Assembly: GCA_016858145.1 (NCBI GenBank)
Contig: JAEHOE010000007.1
Coordinates: 1,426,001-1,490,000, forward strand
Source of the DNA: Edaphochlamys debaryana
Taxonomy: Eukaryota; Chlorophyta; Chlorophyceae; Chlamydomonadales
Reading direction: 5' to 3'
DNA: 64,000 bases
Both the position numbers and the translations under genes were made by a program. The number at the start of each line of letters is the position of its first letter. Position 1 is the stretch's first letter. The notes beneath the pieces were generated by a model, which was given only the letters and a program-made list of their open reading frames with translations, did no database searches and was not told the DNA's origin. Positions 10,900-21,883 of this stretch are shown piece by piece.

Positions 10900-13800
10900 C
10901 TACGCCTGCTGGTGGCCCCAGTGCTGCGCCGCCAGAGGATACCCTGGCGGCGGCTCCTCTTGTGTGCTCGGGTACCCCGGCGGCGGCTCCTCTTGCCTGC
11001 CCGGGTACCCGGGGGGCGGCGCCTCGTGCGTGTCCGGGTATCCGGGCGGCGGTCCGGAGTCCGGCTGCAGTCCGGGCGGGTAGTCCGGAGACGTCCGCTC
11101 CGGCAGTATGAGCGCCTGGCCACTGAGCGAGGTTCCGTCCTGGAAGCTCCCCGGCTGTGGATGGTAGCCCTGCGAGGGCCCCGGGCCGCCGGGTCCCACG
11201 TGCACGCCGGCGACGTGGTCGGGCGACCACGGCGCGCCCTGCGCCGCAGCCATCTCGGGTGTGGGTGGCGCAAGGAACGGGGGGCTGCTGGGCCAACTGG
11301 GCACGTGGCTGGGGCCTGCGGAGTCTTGGCCGGGCGCGGGGTAGGGCGGGGGCGGCTTGGCGGCGGGCGGGTGGGGCGCCGGGGCGTGGGCGGCCTGGGC
11401 CTGGGCCTGGGCCTGGTAGGCGGGGCTGGTGGGTGCTGTGGCCGGCGTGGTGCGGGCGGCGGGGATGCGGTGCGCCGCACACCACTCCACCATCTGCCCC
11501 GGCAGCTCCGCCAGCAGCTCTTGCGCTAGACGAGTGCCGTCACCCGCGAAGCGATTGAACTCCACGAACTGCGGAGAAGGGAGAGCGGACAGTAGAGTGA
11601 AGCTGAGGGCAGGAGCCAGTTCCCGCTTGGGGACGCTCGTCTGAGGTTCTTGGAGGTGAGGAACTGAGTAATGCACAAGCAAGAGCCCTCAGTAAGAACT
11701 GGCTCCTCAACTTTCTAGGCGGCTGCACCAGAACAGCAAGCAATGCCGCAACGGGCCTGCAACGAGCGCACCTGCACGATGTCCCGCACGGCCGAGCGCT
11801 GGCCGTTGCTCAGGCGGCGCCGGTCCGCGTCCAGCGCCTGGGGGTGGGGGGGTGGGGGGGTGGGGGGTGAGTGGTGCGGTCGAGGGCAGACGGGAAGGGC
11901 CGGGGCGGATCGGGAGCCAGGAGGTCAGCGCCCACTGCACTGTGCGCGGGGGCGCCCTGAGCTGCGTGCGTCAAGGAGCTAGAGCACGGCTCGCGTTGCG
12001 GCACCGGCTCGTGCCCTAGCACGCACCTTCATCTTGCCAAAGTCCTCGTCCCCGATGCACACGATGAGAATCGACAGCGGCAGAGCGGATGCCTCGATGA
12101 TGGCGTCCACGGTCTCGGCGAAATCGTTCACCTCGCTGCACAGCAACAACAAAGCAACAACAGCATTGGGGGAGCAGGAAACCAGAGCTGAGGTAATGCT
12201 CGAGTCCTGTGATACGGTAGTGATCTGGGTCGGCTGTGCCCACACCCACCCGTCCGTGAGGATGAGCAGGCACGTGTACTTGACCAAGCCCCCGGCTGCC
12301 ACGGACTCTCTGGCCACGTACGCCGCCTGGCGGATGACGTAGGAGAAGTAGGTGGGCCGCGACAGGCCCCACTCGCGCAGCGCTTGCCTGAGGGAGGGTG
12401 GGTACCAGTGGAGCAGGGACGGGCCAGGTCTGCAGGGTTAACTTCGTGCTTTCCAGGCTCCAAAGGCTTCCTATCCTATCGAGAGGCCCAGCACGGACGA
12501 GCATGTTGCCCCTTGCAGCGCATTCTTGGTTTCCCTGACACTACGCGGAAGGCATCCGAACCCTCCCCACCTGTAGGCCGTCAGCAGTCCGTCCACCCCC
12601 AGGCAGGCGCCGTCGGGGGATCCGCCCAGCGGGAAGCAGTGGCTGGCCGCCGACACCCCCGGCTTGCGGCCACCGAAGCCATAAGCAGGGAACACCTGCA
12701 CGGGGACCGAGGCGCCGGGCGGAGTAAAGCAGTGAGGCAGGTTGGGCCGGGGGCGTGTGTGCGGTGGCGCCGGCAGGGGCAGAAGCATGGACTGAGCCCG
12801 CAGCACCCTGTCGTACTGTCGTACCTTGTCGTGGTCGTAGAACTCCAGCACGCGGCCGATGCCCATGACGGCCAGTTCGTACTGCGTGGGGCCTGCGACG
12901 AGGGCCAGAGCAGGAGAGGCTCGAGACAGGGCGTCTTCGTCGGCTGCCAGTGCCCACCCGTGACCCTGCAGCTGCTCATCACGACCCTGGCCGGGCCCTC
13001 CTTCCAGGCCTCCTGCACGCCCCGCTGCCCCTTCTTCGCATTCCCTCACACCAGCGGCTGCCTCCTACAAACCCCTGCACCCCTCCCCCGGCCCAGCTCC
13101 GTCCCAGGATCCCTTCCCGCGGTTCCCCAGCCCCGACCCACCCCCGCCGATGTAGTGCTTGGTGCCGGGCTGGCGCGGGTCCCCGTTGGAGCCCGTGAAG
13201 TCCACCGCCACCAGGAACCCCACCTCGGCCCCCGCGGCCAGGTAGTCCAGGAACGTGGGCCGCAGCTCCACCACCATGGAGGACACCTGTGTGAGCGGAG
13301 GGGGCGTACGGCACACGCCACGGTACGGCACCCAGCCCCGTAAGCACACATGCTGATGCGCAAAGCTGCTGTGTGAGGCAAGCCCAAGGGCCCGTCCGCG
13401 ACCTGTCAGGGGTGGACGAACCAGTTCCAGACCGAACCGGACGCCTTTCCCCCTGCCGTCGGTGTGGATACGTGGGTGTGGACACGTGGCCCACGGGGGC
13501 TCGTGTGGTCCGAGGACAAAAGCCCGAACAGGACTGAATTGGACCCCCCTTCCCTCAGCAGTGGGGGCCGCACCTGCAGCAGTCCGTAGTCCCCCGGCGG
13601 CTTCCCCGGCGGCGGCTCCAGGCTCACCACCGCCCCCTGCGCCGCCCCCATCTCCTTGAGCCGCGCCGTGCTCAGTTGCACCTCCCCCATGGGCCGGTGG
13701 CTGCCGCTGGACTGGTAGTCAAACACCTGTGGTGGCGTGCGGCGATGGGTTTCGGGGCAGGGAAACCGGCTCTCGCTAGGAGTAGAAAGGCCGGGGAGGA

Positions 13801-16105
13801 GGCTGCCGAGGGGCAGTATTACAAGCAAAGCGGGAGCTGCACTGCCCTCACGGCAGCGGGACGCGCCAAGCCGCAGCGCTCCGCGGCCCCTCCCATTTGG
13901 TGGCCCACCTGCAGCCTCAGCGGGCACAGCATGTCCCCGTCGTTCAGCTGCACCGCCTTGACAACCACCTCCCCCCACACGGGGTTGAGGTCGTTCATGA
14001 CGGCATTTGTCTTGAGCACCGGCAGCCAGGAGCCGTCCTCCTGCGCAGCGTTGCGGGGGGGCAGGGACAGGACGTGAACCGCTGGCTGGAGCCTGGGGGG
14101 GGCATCCGCTGCGAAGAGCACTGGGTGGCCTGGAGGGCTGAGATCGCCAAGACCGTTGCCCCTGGCATTGCCGCCCAGGGACTGATGCGAGTGGAAGGAA
14201 GGGACGGGGCTCGGCAGCTGCTGGCAGCTGCCGTAGGGGGCAGTGCGGCCCATCACGCCAGGCTGCAGCCAGCCGGTCATACTACCTAGGCTCGGCAGCG
14301 GTTGGCAGCTGTCGTGTGGAGCAGCGACTCCTCATGCCGGGCCTTCACCCAGCGGGTCATACTACCTGGGGTAGATAGATGGGCGACTGGCCCAAGGGTG
14401 CAGGCCACACCGCATGCCCGCCTTTGCCCCCCTCCCCTCCAAACACATCGGCAGCAGCGCCGGGGGCGCTGCCGGCTGATCAGGCCCCGCCATGCCCGCC
14501 TGCACCCCCTCTCCTGCACCTCACCTGCTTCCGGCTGACCAGCAGGAAGGGGTCCGCCTTGCCCACCAGCTCCACATTGCGTAGCCCGGACGCCTGCAGC
14601 CGCAACCTGCACAGGGCACACAGCACACAGCACACAGCACGGCCCCCGTCAGCCGCCGAGCCCCCGGCGACTCTCCCTCGTAGCCAGCTCTCCGCCCTTC
14701 ACTTATTTCCGCGACTCGGGCCCCCAGCTCTCTCCCTGTCCACTGCTCTCGCCCCCAGTGGATGCCCTCCCTTCGCTCCCCCGACACACAAGGCCACCTA
14801 TCCGGAAGTCGCCGACCCCTCACCTCGCTGCCTACCTCCCACCTCCCACCTCCCTCCTGCTTCTGCCTCCCCCCTCACCGGTACACCTCCCGGCAGTGCT
14901 TGACCTCACTGGCCGCCAGCACCACCAGCGATGAGACCGCCTCCCCCCGGGGGGTGGTCAGCGGCCGCGTCAGCTTCTTGCCCGCAGCCGCCACCACTTC
15001 CGCCAGCGCAAAGTCCAGCTGCCCTAGGAAGTTCTGCGTTGGAGGACGTGTGAACTGGAGTCGGCAAGAGCGGGACTCGAGCCTAGAGGAAGGCACGTTG
15101 GTGGCTTGTGAAGGCGGGCGGATGGGCGCGAGGCACTCGCACCCCTCGCAGCCGGGCCCGTCCTAAGCCGTCCTAACCGCATCGTACCCCTCTCAAACCC
15201 TGAACGTTGAGGCGGCGCCCTAACCCCCGGGCCCCACTCGGTTGGCCCCACGGCTCACGCATTCTGTGTGGGGCACAGACTCCGGGTCCTGGCCCCCGTC
15301 GCAGTCCACCACCACCAGCCGGTATCGCTGGATCTTTTCAAATCGATACACCAACTCGAATCTCCGCACGAATGCGGGGTCTGTGCCGGGTTTGGGCAAA
15401 GGGGAGGGCAAGGGAAAGCACGCTGGCTTCAGGAGCATGTTGCTTGGGGGAAAGCTTCGCCGGACCCAGTAGTAACATGGTACGTGCTTGCGGGGGTGTG
15501 CCCGGGACACCGCCCATGCCAGGCGAATGCGAAGCACTCAACGTGGCAAACAGGTTACGCCCATGCCCTAGGCGCTCGACGATAAGCCATGCAGGCTCTA
15601 TCGAAGGAGCCCGCAACCGCTGCATGACAGTGCAGAACTCGCTGAGCGCATTAGCCTACCGCTGCAGTTGGTGATCAGCTCCGTCCGACAAACCTCCTTG
15701 CGGGAACCATCGTCGCGGAGCTCAAAGAGCACCGCAAAGGGGTCGGACTTGCTGTGGTGCACGAGGGGGGTACGGGTTACGGGGGCGGCGTCGGGTTACG
15801 GGGGCTGGTTGGGGCTTTGGGGCTGGTTCGGGCCAAGCCCGAAACCCGCCACGTATTTGATAGTGCGGCGCACTATCCCCCGACCACCGGCCCCCCTGCG
15901 TGCCCACAGCGACTTACGTTAGAAGGTCCGCACGCCTCAGACCCGAGCAGCTAACAGCTATCGAAAGCCGACTGTGGCTTGTCCCCTGTAGGATTGATGC
16001 CGCCTCGTCGCCTTCGGAGGCTTTTGCAGCTGCAACATCCTTCCATGTGTATTCTCCAGCTGATTGCTTGTTATGGGGATCGGCACACGCGAAGCAATTG
16101 CCCAT
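10900..16105 (-). CDS. Copine B (BONZAI-type), C2-C2-vWA with PGYP-rich tail
   Basis: Fourteen exons from ATG 16105: 16105-15918, 15751-15660, 15380-15259, 15033-14879, 14606-14525, 14040-13909, 13726-13574, 13286-13142, 12892-12825, 12695-12571, 12387-12250, 12135-12027, 11837-11772, 11568-10900; 747 aa. The N-terminus MGNCFACAD is a likely lipid anchor. C2A has [12 protein letters not shown] and [12 protein letters not shown]2B has [11 protein letters not shown] and [16 protein letters not shown]. The vWA MIDAS reads DFTGSNG from about residue 337, and ILTDGEVNDF follows later. The 220-residue C-terminus is Pro/Ala-rich and ends with repeated EEPPPGYP units. It is a clear paralogue of copine A, head to tail on the same strand, with most but not all intron positions shared. 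It probably acts as a calcium-responsive membrane adaptor, as in the family. Confidence 0.93.
14209..14369. repeat. Intronic tandem duplication, about 80 bp
   Basis: Two diverged copies (14209-14289 and 14290-14369) lie in a copine B intron. Both start GCTCGGCAGC and end GGTCATACTACCT. They do not touch the flanking splice sites. Confidence 0.75.
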
Positions 16106-18018
16106 ATTGGCCGTTTAGCACCGTCGATAAACTCGCTACGTCACCCTGCACTCTGTCTTCTAAATGAATTCATCTCTGTAGTTCGTTCATACATGCATGG
16201 TTCGGTGGGCCCAGCGGGAAAGTCAAAGTGAAGTCCGCGAGAAATCTGGCCCAGTTTGGCAGTTGCAGCCATGCGTGCTCGATGAGCGCTGACTGCATAA
16301 AATGTTGTGTCGAGCACCCAGTTGCTCGACCTGCATATAAGATGTGTTGACTGCGTCGGGCATCCCAGGGGCGACCTCTCACCCCGTCACAGCCTCCTGT
16401 CGTCACAGCTCCCGGTCACAGCGCTGGACTCATGAGAGACAACTACACTAGCTGCTGCGTCCAAACCTGTTTCTGGGAGTCGGCGCAGAGCGCTCGTCCG
16501 TGAAAGCTCTTCGGCTCCAATTGTGTTATGTTACCTTCCTTCCTCCTTGCCAACATTTGGAGAACTGCCTTCAGTCGCCCCCACGCTGCAGTGCCAAGTT
16601 GGAGTCCCGTGTCGGTTGAGGCCCGACCAGGCCCCTTCGGCCCATCCTCGCGACCACACCGCTACAGGGGGCCGCCCTGGCCTGACCCTGCCCGAAAGTT
16701 TAAGCTATATACAACACGCGACACCAGGCTGCACGCTGTGCGAGTTGCGTGCCAGTTGCCTGGGGTCTCCTCCGGTCCTTCCTCCGGTCGCGCAGTGCGA
16801 CGCAGTGCGTGGCACTGGCGAGAGCGAGGCTGGCACGAGGTGGACACTATGCACGCAAGCGCGAGCGAGGAACCAGCCAGGGACCCGCCTCGCCTCGCCT
16901 CCACCCTTGTGCAGAGCTTAGCTGCAACGTGCAAGGGACCCGCCTCCCCGACCCTTCGGAACGCCTCCCTTTGGCCCACGCCTGATGCCCTTGCTTGTCC
17001 GCCTAACAACAACAGTTCAATATGCTCCTGGACCTTGAGCACGCCGTTTACTAGCGGTGCGCTGGCTTAGGGCGCCCCAACTGCTACGAAGCCTGTGTGA
17101 TGCCTGTGGCCAGTCCCGGGCTCCCGGCCAGTCTGTCTGCGACCGCCACTGCCTGCAGCGTACGGTGTACCTCTGTTCAGGGGGGAGGGGCTGATGCTTG
17201 CGGCTGCAGGGCTTAGCGGCTGACCCGCTGAGGGCAGATCCAACGGGGTCCAGGTAGAGGTCCGAGGGGCCCAAGCGGAGGGGCATCGACAAGCACCTAG
17301 CCCAAGGTCCTTCCTCGACTGCGGTCTGCGGAGCCCGCGCCCAAATGCGCCCTTGGCGAGCGCCAGGCTGCCTCCTCCTCCCTACCAGTGCCCTTGCCAC
17401 GTTCGCAGCGGCCCACCCCCTGCCTCCTGCCTCCCGCTGCCACCTGCACTCCCCCGTGCCTTCCCCAGCACACAACAGCGTCCAGGTCGGAGGCGAGAGG
17501 CCTCCCCGCTGCGGGCGCCCATGACCCCGCGGCCCTCCTTCGCATGCCATCCCGCAGTTGTGGCCCTGACACCAACCTGCCAGGTATGCCCAACACACAA
17601 CAGTGTACCGATATGCTCGTCCAGCGATCGCCGCCGAAGACGCCGCATACGGCATACCCCCCAGGACCGCATGTTGCAGCGGCCCACCTGACCACCTCCG
17701 TCTGTTCGTGCCGATTGCGGCTTAGGCCAGCCTCCCCTTCGGAGACACACGCACCCGACCCCACCATAGAGCCGTTTCGGCTCCTCACCCCAGGCCGGTT
17801 GCTCAAACCCTGATTGCGCACTTTCCGCACGGGAGACCTCCAGGAACACAGAAGCCTTCAAACGCATCCGAGGCCCGTAACCCGTACCGTACCGTACCGT
17901 ACCGTACCGTACCGTACCGTACCGTACCGTACCGTACCGTACCTTATAGCATACACTGCCCAACCAGCACGGGGTCCCAGTAACCCCAACCTCATCAAGA
18001 CAGCATGGTGCTTCCGCC
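16106..18018. other. Intergenic: copine B promoter side and PP2C 3' flank
   Basis: Open frames exist on both strands (for example 16528-17070 plus), but none shows a recognisable motif or exon structure. A 60-bp GTACC microsatellite lies at 17884-17943, about 75 bp downstream of the PP2C stop. No TGTAA on the minus strand was found for PP2C. Confidence 0.45.
17884..17943. repeat. (GTACC)12 microsatellite
   Basis: Twelve uninterrupted pentanucleotide units. The array is probably in the 3' UTR of the PP2C gene, read on the minus strand as GGTAC units. Confidence 0.95.
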
Positions 18019-21000
18019 TCAAATCGTGATGACTCGGCGCTTGGAGCGGTGCGTCAGCGACCAGGGCAGCGCCCCCACCAGGCTCGACCACATCTGCTCC
18101 GCCCACTCGCCCCACGTCTCCGTGGGAGCAGCCGCAGCCGCCGCCTGCCGCCGAATGCTGCTGCCCCGCCGCCGCACCACACCGTTGGCGGCGTGCTGGG
18201 ACACCCTCCTCACCCCCGCGGCCCCCGCCTTCCCCGCGCCCTTGCCCTTCCCGCCCTTCCCCCCCGCCTTCCCCCCGGCCCCTCCGCCCCCGAGCCCCAC
18301 GCCCGCGCCCGCGCCGCTCGCCCGCCCGCCCGCCCCCGTCCCGTCGTCATCTGGGTCGTACACAATGTACGCGATGATTGCCGTACAGTCGTCGATGACG
18401 TCACCTCCGCCGCGCTCCTTCCAGCGCTTGCGCGCCTCGCGCACCAGGCGCCGCGCCACCTCGTCCGGCGTGACGCCCGTGGAGGCCCAGGCGTGCAGCA
18501 GCTCCACCAGCTCCCCGCTGCTGATGAACTCCGTGATGCCGTCAGACACGAGCGCCAGGTAGCTGGGGGGTTGGGGAGTGCGGTAGGGTGGGTTGGATGG
18601 GTCGTTGGGTAAGTGGGTTGACCGGCTGACCCTCACCGTGAGGTGCCACGCGCACCAAATAGCCCTTGCCAGTCTCCTCCCTCGCTGGCTGCCCTCCATT
18701 GCACTCCCCTGACCCCTCCCACCGTCCGCCCCTGCCCTACCACCTGAGTCCTCCCTTGGACAAACCCGCTGCCCCCTGTCCCTCCCTCCCTCCCCCTCCC
18801 CCCTCTCGACCGCCCCCCTACCCCCATTCACCTCCCTCCCCCTCCCCCTTCCCCTTCCGCTCCCCCTCCCTCCCTCCCTCCCTCCCTCCCTCCCTCCCTC
18901 CCTCCCTCCCTCCCTCCCTCCCTCCCTCCCTCCCACCGGTCGTCCACCGTGAGCGGCAGCGACAGCAGCTCGGGACTGGCCGTCACCCCCAGCCGCTTGG
19001 CCCGCGTGTCCCCCAGGGAGCGGGTGATGCACAGCCCGGGGGCGTTGTGGGCTCGCTCCCACACGCGGGGCGGACCCACGGAACGGCCCTCGACCGTGAA
19101 GGGCCCAATGCGGCCCTGCGGAAGGGGCGGTGGGGGGAAAGGGGAGAGCGCGGGACGGGGTGAGCGGTGACGGCAGTGGGGAGGGCACCTACTTCTCCGT
19201 GGAGTGACCCGGGAGATAGAGCGTAGAGGGACGGAACTGTCACGGCACGGGGAAGGGATGACGGCAGGGGCGAGGGTACGTATGCCTCCGTGGCGTGGCC
19301 CCTGATGCCCGATCCCAGATCCTCAGCTTCCCCCCCCCGCCACCCCCTCACCCCCGACGCCAGCACCCTGTTGGCCTCCGCCATGAGACAGGGCGTGTGG
19401 TCATTAGTAAGCTCGAAGGCCGCCACCTCGTTGGCGCCCTCGAAGCGGCCTGGGGGAGAGGGGGAGGGAGGGAGAGGGCGGGCAGGCTCTAGTCCTCTAG
19501 GGCTTGGGAAGCCCACCTCGTGCCCTGTCCTGCTCCCCGCTACGGTTGGTCTCCAGGCGCCCCCGCCCACGTTCCTCCCCAGTCCCCATCTCCGCCCGCC
19601 CCGCCTCAGCCCATGATGCATCGTGAGTCCCGCGCCGGCACCGCTCAGGTCCAGCCCCCATGCGCGCCCCCCACCGATTCTCCTCCACCCCCAGTCAACC
19701 CCCACCCCCGCCCCCACCTATGATGCACCGCGAGTCCCCCGCGTTGGCCACCACCAGGCAGTCCCCCGCCAGCGCCGCCACCACGGCCGTGCAGCCCGAC
19801 AGGGAGCAGTCCAGCCCCGGCTGCTGCAGCAGGAAGGCGTGCGTGGCGGGGAAGGCGGCGGACAGGGCCTCCTCCACCGTGTCGCCCTGGCGCGGGGGAA
19901 ACGAGGCGGAAAGGGGAGTTGAGGGGACGGATGCACCGGCGGGATGGGTCCGTGGCGCCCAAAACTTGGCACCGTCAAACAACTGCGCCTGGGGCCCTGG
20001 GCTTCAGCTAGCAGGCGCTTTCGGCGCTCCCGCGCTTGCGGCGCTTTCCGCGCCTTGCTCGCGGAAGCGCCCACGAGCACCAGAACTTTGCCCCCTCTCC
20101 ACCCCCCTCGCGCAGCCGCCGCACCTGCCACAGCGAGTCCTGCACCTCCCCTGGCAGCGCCTCCGCAGCCTCCGCAGCCACCGTGCCCCCCTCGTCCCCG
20201 TGCCCGTCGAACACGCCGAACAGCACCACCGGGGCGGCGGCGCGGTCCCGCGGCCGGAGCACCTGAGCCGCCCAGCAGTCCTGGGGTGGTGGTGGTGGCG
20301 GGGGCAGGTGGGAGAGGGCGGGGGATTTACACGCGTGGGTTTGGGGCGTCTGCCACAGCCCGCAGGTGTGGACGGGGCGTGGAGGTGGCGGGGGGGTTGG
20401 GGATGGCACGCAGGGAGCGGGGGCTGCAAGCGGCGGCTTGGGGCCTTGGTCGGGTGGCTCGGGTCAGGTGGGGGAGCTTGGCCGCCTGCTGGCACCACGC
20501 ATGCAGTCTCGAAGCTGCTGTCGCTACCTCTTGCTTCCATGCTGCTCAAACAAGAATGGCAACTCCCGCTCCCCTATGTGCCCCTCACCCTGGAAGCCCC
20601 CGCTCCTGGGTAATCTCGGTCCGGGAGCCGCCCCGCCCTCGCTGCCCCGGCCCTGTCCTGCCCCCACGGCCGCTGCCACCCGGCCTCTCGCGGCCCTCAC
20701 AGCCGCCGCCCACCTGGTTGGGTTTGTCCCCGATCCAGTCCGCCCCCGCCTGCGTGCAGGCCGCGTAGCAGAGCTTTACGTTTCCGGCCTGCGGATGCGG
20801 AGAAGAGGGGAGGAGGGGACTGGTTGACACGAGCATCACGTTGCAAGAACGTGACTCGCCAAATGAGCAAGGCACGGGATGGTCGTCTCAGTTCCCAGAC
20901 GTCTGGACGCTCGGGCTGCCCGCCTGCAGCTGCCCTCTCCCTATCGTACGCACACCCTCGAAGCCCGGACGCAGCTTGCGCGCTCCCACGTGCCTGGAGG

Positions 21001-21083
21001 GCCTGCGTCCGGTTGGCCGCATCGAGCTCCGGCTTCAGCACCCGGACGGGCTTCCTAAACGCGGACTTGCGCTGCAGGGGCAT
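18019..21083 (-). CDS. PP2C-type Ser/Thr protein phosphatase
   Basis: Seven exons from ATG 21083: 21083-20994, 20788-20714, 20280-20125, 19886-19718, 19449-19352, 19115-18937, 18562-18019; 436 aa. All PPM motifs appear in order: YAACTQAGADWIGDKPNQDCW-type start (residues 37-58), VFDGHGDEG with metal ligands near 80-83, VVANAGDSRC, TRSLGDTRAK, LVSDGITEF, and the late DDCTAI aspartates. PP2C enzymes are Mg/Mn-dependent phosphatases that reverse kinase signalling. The final 100 residues are a Gly/Ala/Lys-rich linker and a basic end. Intron 1 fits only a GC donor (CAG|GCACGT), because the nearby GT sites are out of phase. I see no membrane segment. Substrate unknown. Confidence 0.93.
18864..18934. 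repeat. (CCTC)n / (GGGA)n array beside a splice donor
   Basis: About 18 tetranucleotide units in the last PP2C intron. On the transcribed sense (minus) strand it reads GGGA repeats starting within a few bases of the donor after exon 6 (18937). A G-quadruplex in the pre-mRNA is possible. Confidence 0.95.
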
Positions 21084-21883
21084 GGTGGGGCGGGCCCCGC
21101 GGGGCGGCCTGCGAGGGGACAGACGCGGGTGAGGGCGGGGCAGACGCGAGTTAGGCCGAGTTCGCAGGGCAGGGGGAAGGTGGCCAGCCGCGGGTGTTTA
21201 AACCGCCTGCGGGCCTCTGGAGCGGGATTGGTAGCTTACCCCTAGCGCTCAGAGACCAGCAGTGCCCTCCGGGCGTCGCGTCGGGCACCTCGTTCGGCCT
21301 CCTCGCGGGGGGGATGCTCCTCACTGCGCGTGCTCTGAAGGCTTTCGGCTCAGCTCCTGCGGAACTATGTACTGTGAAATGTAGTGGAGGTGTTCTACGT
21401 GTGGCGGCAGGGTGCTCTGCAAGTTGGCAGGTTGGCAGACCCTCGCGTCCGGAAGGCGAGGGGACGCAAGGACGCAGAGGTCGGGTAGATACGTGCCCCG
21501 GGAAATTGTCGCAGTCAACGTATCTAACCACTGCCTATCGCGAGGGGCCGGGCACGAGGTCCGGAGAGCGCAGAGCGCGGAGTTCGTGTGCATGGGGTTT
21601 TCCTGCCGTATTCCGAATCGCGGGGTGTGGGCGGGGGAACGAGGAAAGGACCCAGGACAGGTGGCATAGCAGAGCGATCCATAGATTAGTCCGTAAACCT
21701 AGCAGCGAGCGGAGAGCGACAACGACGCCGCTTAGCGAGGTCGAGACGGTAGCGCGCGGGCGACCCACCAATCGGTCCCCGCATCATTCACGAAGTGAAG
21801 CTCTCACGTCTCTAGCGAAAATGTGTTACTCGGCGCCAGGAGTAATTGCATAGAAGTAGCGCGCTGGAGCTGGAGCCATCGGC
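21084..21883. promoter_or_regulatory. Divergent intergenic, PP2C and subtilase
   Basis: 800 bp separates the two start codons, which point away from each other, so promoters of both genes must lie here. No clear TATA box or known operator is recognised. GC content drops somewhat in the half near the protease. Confidence 0.5.

Noticed and set aside
12384..13343. 319-codon plus-strand ORF across copine B
   Set aside because: It crosses several copine B exons and introns whose splice sites and vWA motifs are on the minus strand.
16528..17070. 180-codon plus-strand ORF between copine B and PP2C
   Set aside because: No recognisable motif, no compatible exons, and a composition typical of chance frames in GC-rich DNA.
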